Below, piece by piece: positions 22,962 to 27,058 of a stretch of 27,058 nt of DNA (position 1 is its first letter; each line of letters starts with the position of its first letter). A program made the translations under genes and the position numbers. The notes below the pieces were generated by a model. It made no database searches and had not been told where the DNA came from. It saw only the letters and a list, made by a program, of their open reading frames with translations. Source of the DNA: CAYZHV01 sp046541355 (GTDB taxonomy: Bacteria > Spirochaetota > Spirochaetia > DSM-27196 > Alkalispirochaetaceae); the NCBI GenBank assembly GCA_046541355.1, contig JBKHDM010000040.1, positions 1-27,058 of the forward strand, given 5' to 3'.

Positions 22962-23873
22962 GTGAGTACCGTACAGCAAAGCTTCGATCACATCAACATA
23001 TCCGGAACGGTGCTCTATGACGAGCCGATGAGCCGTCACACCACCTTCCGGGTCGGGGGACCGGCGGATGTCTTTGTCCAGCCCCTCGCCGAGAGTGATG
23101 TTCCTTCGATTCTCCAAGCCGCCGAAAACGCGAAGCTTCCCCTGTTCATCCTCGGAGGCGGGGCGAACATCCTCGTCTCCGACGCCGGCATCCGGGGGGT
23201 GGTACTCGACATGACCGGGTTGAAGGGGATAGAAGTCAAGGGACACACCATTGTCTGCGAGGCTGGGGCTGAGGTTACGGCGGTAACCAGTTTCGCCGCC
23301 CAGGAGGGACTCGGTGGGATCGACTTTCTCCACTCAATGCCCGGCACGATTGGTGGGGCGGTCTGGATGAACGCCCGCTGCTACGGCTCCTCGATCGTCG
23401 ATATCCTCATCGAGGTTCGAGGTGTGACCGACTCCGGCGACTCCTTTGTCTACCGTCCCAAGGAAGAGGATTTCGGCTACAAGCGCTCACCCTTTCAGCA
23501 ACGACGGGACGTCATCACCAGCTGTACCTTCTCCCTCCACAGGGAGGCGTCGGCGGAAGTCTGGGACCGGATGCTCGGCTACTACCAGGATCGGGAGAGT
23601 AAAGGGCACTTTGCACTCCCCTCGGCGGGCTCGGTCTTCAAGAACAACCGGCAGTTTGGTCGCCCCTCCGGCGCGATTATCGACTCTATCGGGATGCGGG
23701 GCACTCGTATCGGCGGGGCGAAGGTTTCCGATGAGCATGCGAACATAATCGTCAATACCGGAACCGCCACAGCCGCGGACATACGCGCTCTGATGGAGCA
23801 CGTCCGGCAGCGGGTTCGCACGGAGCTCGGCCTGGAGCTCGAGCAGGAAGTACTCTACGTGGGAGAGTGGTAG
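22962..23873 (+). CDS. murB: UDP-N-acetylenolpyruvoylglucosamine reductase
   Basis: FAD/NADPH enzyme that makes UDP-N-acetylmuramate, the second step of peptidoglycan precursor synthesis. Seen: 303 aa. FAD-domain motifs are MSRHTTFRVGGPADVFV, LGGGANILVSD and FLHSMPGTIGGAVWMNARC. The catalytic Ser224 is in SAGSVFKNN. GAIIDSIGMRGTRIGGAKVS and HANIIVN follow, and the C-terminal catalytic Glu is likely Glu296 (EQEVLYVG). The frame is open upstream to 22824, but that part overlaps the divergent sigma gene and is not MurB-like. GTG 22962 gives the normal N-terminus, with a GAGG only 2 nt away. The stop overlaps the mgtE start (TAGTG). Confidence 0.96.
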   Translation: MSTVQQSFDHINISGTVLYDEPMSRHTTFRVGGPADVFVQPLAESDVPSILQAAENAKLPLFILGGGANILVSDAGIRGVVLDMTGLKGIEVKGHTIVCEAGAEVTAVTSFAAQEGLGGIDFLHSMPGTIGGAVWMNARCYGSSIVDILIEVRGVTDSGDSFVYRPKEEDFGYKRSPFQQRRDVITSCTFSLHREASAEVWDRMLGYYQDRESKGHFALPSAGSVFKNNRQFGRPSGAIIDSIGMRGTRIGGAKVSDEHANIIVNTGTATAADIRALMEHVRQRVRTELGLELEQEVLYVGEW

Positions 23874-25213
23874 TGAAACTCGACAACCTCCGGGAGTACA
23901 TGGAACAGATGAGCGACGCAGAGCTTAAGGACGCGCTCCAGAAGCTCCCGACCCACGAGATCATCGACCATTGGAACTCCCTGAGCGAGGAGGAGGCGGG
24001 CAAGCTCTTCCTTCTGTTTCCCCTGGAAAAAAAGGTCGAGCTGATCACCGAGCTCAACCACCAGGACCAGGAATGGCTCATAAAGAGTCTCCCCCTCGAG
24101 AACATCCGGGAGATTCTCGATGCGATCGATCCCGACGACCTGGTTGACCTTGTGCAGCAGGTAAGTCCGGAGGTGCGCACGTCGGTCTGGGAGTCCCTGT
24201 CCACCGAGGCGAAGCAGGAGACCCAGTTTCTTCTGAGGTTTGACGCCGACGACGCCGCGGGACTGATGACCACCCGGCACGTGGCGATTCGGTCGAACAT
24301 CACCGTCGGCCAGGCTTTGGCCTTTATACGGATCAACGCCCGACAGGTGGAGACGATCTACTACGTCTACGTCGTGGACGCCCTCAAGAGACTCCAGGGA
24401 GTCTGCTCCCTGCGGGACCTTCTCTTTGTGGACGACGCCGAGCGGATAGCCGATGTGATGGTGGACCAGGTGATCTCGGTGAGCGAGGACACAGACCAGG
24501 AGGAGGTAGCGAAGCTGCTTTCCACCTACGATCTCATCGCCCTCCCCGTCGTCGACTCCTACGGAAGGCTTCTGGGAATCGTAACCTTTGATGACGTCTT
24601 TGACGTAATCCAGGAGGAGCAGACAGAGGACATCTACAAGATGAGCTCCATGGAAGGGAGCGTTGAGCCCTACACCCAGTCGTCGGTCTGGCGCCTGGTA
24701 AAAAAGCGGGTACCCTGGCTCATCATACTCCTGATCGCCGGAACCTTGACCACCAACGTGATCAGTTACTTTGAACCGATCATCGCCGCCGCGGGCTTTC
24801 TCGTCTGGTTCGTGCCGGTGATAACCCAGACCGGTGGCAACAGCGGTACCCAGAGCTCCACCCTGATGATCCGGGGTATAGCGACCGGGGAGATCCACTT
24901 CAGGGACTTTGCCGGTATTCTGGTCAAGGAGTCCCTCGTCGGCCTGGTGATGGGGTTACTCCTCGCCGGCGTGATCATCCTCAGAGGGGTCTATCTACCC
25001 CCCGGGGTACTGCCGGAGCAGGCTATGGCGATTGGGGCGGCACTGCTGTTCGTTGTTGTCTTCTCGTCGATCATCGGCGCCTTCGCTCCCCTGGTAATCC
25101 ATCGCCTCGGCTTTGACCCGACGGTGATGGCAGGCCCCCTGATGGCGACGGCAATCGACGTCATGGGACTGACCATCTATTTCGAGGCGGCAAGGATCAT
25201 TCTCCAGCTCTGA
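23873..25213 (+). CDS. mgtE: Magnesium transporter MgtE
   Basis: Dimeric Mg2+ channel of the inner membrane that closes when cytoplasmic Mg2+ binds its N-terminal domains. Seen: 446 aa. A helical N domain (about 1-130, with LPTHEIIDHWNSLSEEEAGK), two CBS domains (about 131-255, with GLMTTRHVAI and LPVVDSYGRLLGIVTFDDVF), a connecting plug helix, and about five membrane helices (from about 282). The pore motif GGNSGTQSSTLMIRGIA is intact. GTG 23873, with GGGAG 7 nt upstream, is preferred over the GTG at 23867. The start overlaps the murB stop by 1 nt, so the two are co-transcribed. Several MurB-pathway ligases need Mg2+, but a functional tie is speculation. The 3' end overlaps a convergent gene by 17 bp. 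Confidence 0.96.
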   Translation: MKLDNLREYMEQMSDAELKDALQKLPTHEIIDHWNSLSEEEAGKLFLLFPLEKKVELITELNHQDQEWLIKSLPLENIREILDAIDPDDLVDLVQQVSPEVRTSVWESLSTEAKQETQFLLRFDADDAAGLMTTRHVAIRSNITVGQALAFIRINARQVETIYYVYVVDALKRLQGVCSLRDLLFVDDAERIADVMVDQVISVSEDTDQEEVAKLLSTYDLIALPVVDSYGRLLGIVTFDDVFDVIQEEQTEDIYKMSSMEGSVEPYTQSSVWRLVKKRVPWLIILLIAGTLTTNVISYFEPIIAAAGFLVWFVPVITQTGGNSGTQSSTLMIRGIATGEIHFRDFAGILVKESLVGLVMGLLLAGVIILRGVYLPPGVLPEQAMAIGAALLFVVVFSSIIGAFAPLVIHRLGFDPTVMAGPLMATAIDVMGLTIYFEAARIILQL

Positions 25214-26738
25214 TACCTCCCCGATGGCGGAGGTAGAAGACTCCTTCGAGTCCCCCGGGGAGCTCCTCCATCCGCACCGTTTCGCCCTCCCCCAGGGAGA
25301 GAGAACCTCCGATCTGCCAGTTCCCCGGCCGGAGGTTGACGGAGATGGCCGCTTCCTGAGACTGCGTTTCCCCCTCCTCCTCCTCGGCCGAGCTCCATCC
25401 CCAGGAAAGATCAACCGCCACTCGTGGCAGACGGACCCCCAGTTCCACGCCCGCCTCCACCCCGCGCCACTCCCGATCCTCCGGTTCGAGCTCCCCTCGG
25501 AGAGTGTAACCGAGGGGGACAACGATGGTGAGCCCGCGACTCCCGCTACCGATCCGCAGAAGCGGCCGCCAGGGCAGCGAAACCTCCCAGCCGCCCTCCC
25601 CCGGCTCCAGCTCCCGCTCCAGCTCGGCGGAAAGGGTGCTCCGGAACCTTCCGCGACGGGGATGAAAGCGCCACAGCAGTTCGCCCTCGAGGGCGACGAT
25701 CCTCGGTCCGCCGAGACCACGTTGGAGGGTTGCCTCCTCCCAGTTGCCTCCATCCTCCCGAGGCCCCGTCGAGCCGTCGGCGTCAAAACTCACCTCTCCC
25801 CCCAAACCGTTGACCGTGCCCGAGGGCAGCTTGCGACGGATCGTTCCCGTGAGACCCGGCGTCACGCGCCGCAGCTCCTCGTCGAGGTACCCGGCGCTCA
25901 CCACGGCGAGGGAGGCGCCAAAGCCGCCTGCCCGGGTTGCCGAGAGGGCGGCGATGCCCGGGGGGTCGAGGGGGGAGGCGGAGAGGGCGAGGAGTGCGAG
26001 CGTCTCCGCCGCCGGCAGCCGCAGGCCGAGGCGGACCGCGGCATGGTAGACCGTCGCGCTGAGAACCGGCGGCTCCGGGAGGGACCAGCTCTCCGAGAGT
26101 TGATCTACCGGCTCAATGAGGCTCGCCTCCGATACGATCAGCTCCAGGGGCAGACGGATCGGTCCGGACCGGTCGGTCGGCCCCCAGCGGGAGAGCACCG
26201 CGACATTGCGACGAGACTCCTCACTGCGCCAATGGTGGAGGGATAACGCCCCGTAGGTAACCGAGACACCCTGCCTAAAGCTGCCGGAGCGTCCGGTGGA
26301 TAGCCGAGTTCCCGCAGGGGAGTGCCACGCCGCGCTGAAGGGCGTCGTGGAACGGGGAGTCTCGATGCTCGAGATACCGCCGACCAGCTCCACCGGGCCG
26401 AAGAGGAGCAGGGGCGAGGAGAATCCCACCGCACCGTCACCCACCTCGACGAGCTCCGAGAGGGTCGTGGTCACCGGCCGGCGGGGCGGGTGGAGCTCGC
26501 TGAAGGGCGAGGCGGTCGGGGGGGTCGGAAAAAGAAGGAAGGGCTGCAGAAAGAACCAGCGGGTCGGCCCGTAGTCCATAACGCTGCGCACACTCCCCTC
26601 GCCGTCGTGGTGGAGGTAGAGCTCCTTCTGCCAGGTGAGCTCATCCTCCGGCCTGAGGGGTTGCACCACGCCAAGGAGGAGGAGAAAAAAAGTAGCCGAC
26701 AACGAAAGGAGTCCGGGCGCATCCTTGCGGTCTCTCAC
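25197..26738 (-). CDS. Large exported protein of unknown function, possible outer-membrane beta-barrel
   Basis: Seen: 513 aa. An N-terminal signal-like segment (RKDAPGLLSLSATFFLLLLG, then VVQPLRPED) is followed by no other hydrophobic helix. The rest is rich in alternating polar/apolar strands separated by Gly/Pro/Glu turns (SLPWRPLLRIGSGSRGLTIV, GVELGVRLPRVAVDLSWGWS, EAAISVNLRPGNWQIGGSLS), as in outer-membrane barrels. It lacks a terminal aromatic residue, and I recognise no family. Start is GTG 26738, without a clear Shine-Dalgarno. The convergent overlap with mgtE (17 bp) and the compositional match to neighbours argue against recent transfer. A promoter is not evident; the upstream 100 bp hold GC-rich inverted repeats and the divergent tRNA promoter. 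Confidence 0.7.
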   Translation of the reverse strand: MRDRKDAPGLLSLSATFFLLLLGVVQPLRPEDELTWQKELYLHHDGEGSVRSVMDYGPTRWFFLQPFLLFPTPPTASPFSELHPPRRPVTTTLSELVEVGDGAVGFSSPLLLFGPVELVGGISSIETPRSTTPFSAAWHSPAGTRLSTGRSGSFRQGVSVTYGALSLHHWRSEESRRNVAVLSRWGPTDRSGPIRLPLELIVSEASLIEPVDQLSESWSLPEPPVLSATVYHAAVRLGLRLPAAETLALLALSASPLDPPGIAALSATRAGGFGASLAVVSAGYLDEELRRVTPGLTGTIRRKLPSGTVNGLGGEVSFDADGSTGPREDGGNWEEATLQRGLGGPRIVALEGELLWRFHPRRGRFRSTLSAELERELEPGEGGWEVSLPWRPLLRIGSGSRGLTIVVPLGYTLRGELEPEDREWRGVEAGVELGVRLPRVAVDLSWGWSSAEEEEGETQSQEAAISVNLRPGNWQIGGSLSLGEGETVRMEELPGGLEGVFYLRHRGGIRAGE

Positions 26739-26800
26739 AGAGACGGGGTACGCCCGGCCCGGCGGGCTGCTTCATTCAGCAGTCAAGACGCACAGATGAG

Positions 26801-26829
26801 TTGACCAGCGCCAACGGTCAAGCTACACT
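26801..26829 (+). promoter_or_regulatory. Promoter for tRNA-Gly
   Basis: TTGACC (26801-26806), 17 bp, TACACT (26824-26829), with the mature tRNA 13 bp further on. The -35 box is one arm of a palindrome TTGACC-N9-GGTCAA (26801-26821). Confidence 0.8.
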
Positions 26830-26842
26830 GTCCACCACCATT

Positions 26843-26913
26843 GCGGCGGTCGTATAACGGCATTACCCCAGCTTCCCAAGCTGGAGACGCGGGTTCGACT
26901 CCCGTCCGCCGCT
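26843..26913 (+). tRNA. tRNA-Gly, anticodon CCC
   Basis: A 71-nt cloverleaf. Acceptor stem GCGGCGG/CCGCCGC is perfect. The D arm is GTATAACGGCATTAC. Anticodon stem CCAGC/GCTGG holds the loop TTCCCAA, so the anticodon is CCC, reading GGG. The variable loop is 4 nt. The T arm GCGGG/CCCGT has loop TTCGACT. The discriminator is T, and the 3' CCA is not encoded. It has its own promoter. An insertion sequence begins about 48 bp downstream. Confidence 0.95.
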
Positions 26914-26960
26914 ATCGCCTGTGCTTACCCCGAAACAGTACACAGGGATTTGAACTAACC

Positions 26961-27058
26961 TGTACTACTTGAAAGGGGAGTTACCTAGGAGTAGTGGTAA
27001 TCCCCGAACGCGATACACCCAGGAGTTCAAGGAACACGCGATTGCCTTGGCTGACGAG
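26961..27058 (+). mobile_element. Left end of an IS3-family insertion sequence (cut by the window edge)
   Basis: The sequence from TGTACTACTTGAAAGGGG onward looks like an IS3-family left inverted repeat (5'-TG, TGTACT as in IS150-like elements), directly followed by a frame similar to the transposase orfA N-terminus. The right end and the target duplication are outside the window. Confidence 0.55.
26969..27058 (+). CDS. IS3-family transposase OrfA, N-terminal part
   Basis: Seen: an open frame of 30 codons to the window edge ending in RTRYTQEFKEHAIALADE, which matches the start of the IS3/IS911-type OrfA helix-turn-helix (usual pattern R+RY[ST]xEFKxxAVxLAxE). Known: OrfA binds the terminal repeats and is normally joined to the OrfB integrase by a -1 frameshift. 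The start is unclear: TTG 26969 is the only usual start codon in frame after the upstream TGA, while a good AGGAG sits later at about 26986. Intactness cannot be judged here. Confidence 0.6.
   Translation, partial: MKGELPRSSGNPRTRYTQEFKEHAIALADE

Noticed and set aside
26776..26798. Sigma-70 promoter for the 513-aa exported protein
   Set aside because: TTGACC and TTGACT boxes exist on the minus strand, but neither has an acceptable -10 at 16-18 bp.

Overview
This window reads as GC-rich chromosomal DNA of a bacterium, most likely a spirochaete (Spirochaetota). That placement is an inference from gene content: an isoleucyl-tRNA synthetase of the long eukaryote-like class, a two-CNBD regulator, a DUF2225 protein, a PASTA protein without a kinase, and a 30-residue AURKAIP1/COX24-like ribosomal protein. 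Coding density is very high. No stretch over about 150 bases lacks a gene, and every gene except the first and last is complete in the window.

Region 1 (1-12966, minus strand) is one long, tightly packed gene string read right to left. From a TTGACA-17-CATACT promoter it runs: a 30-aa ribosomal-like protein, a decayed dihydropteroate synthase (folP) fragment, cdaA (c-di-AMP synthesis), a YbbR/CdaR-type protein, acpS, a DUF2225 protein, truA, a family-4 uracil-DNA glycosylase, priA, def, fmt, a PASTA membrane protein, ileS and a lipoprotein that runs off the window. Most junctions overlap (ATGA, GTGA, TGATG or 8-50 nt overlaps), so translational coupling is expected. The cluster joins translation (ileS, fmt, def, truA), envelope and c-di-AMP functions (cdaA, ybbR, PASTA), lipid priming (acpS) and DNA maintenance (priA, UDG).

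Region 2 (12963-16941) holds rpoZ and miaA on the minus strand, divergent from topA on the plus strand. miaA has no ATG/GTG/TTG start that keeps its P-loop; the best start is an ACG placed 8 nt after a strong Shine-Dalgarno. The 3' end of topA is copied into a small tandem repeat array just after its stop codon.

Region 3 (16942-22870, minus strand) begins with an ECF sigma factor, its anti-sigma factor, an exported protein of unknown function and a membrane-anchored IPT/TIG plus transglutaminase-like protein whose catalytic Cys position is Gly. glyA follows on its own promoter. Next is a double cyclic-nucleotide-binding regulator with a near-consensus promoter and a perfect palindrome over its -10 region.

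Region 4 (22926-27058) holds murB and mgtE on the plus strand, then a convergent exported protein, possibly a beta-barrel, on the minus strand. It ends with a promoter and tRNA-Gly(CCC), immediately followed by the left end of an IS3-family insertion sequence cut by the window edge. Non-AUG starts (GTG, TTG) are frequent throughout.
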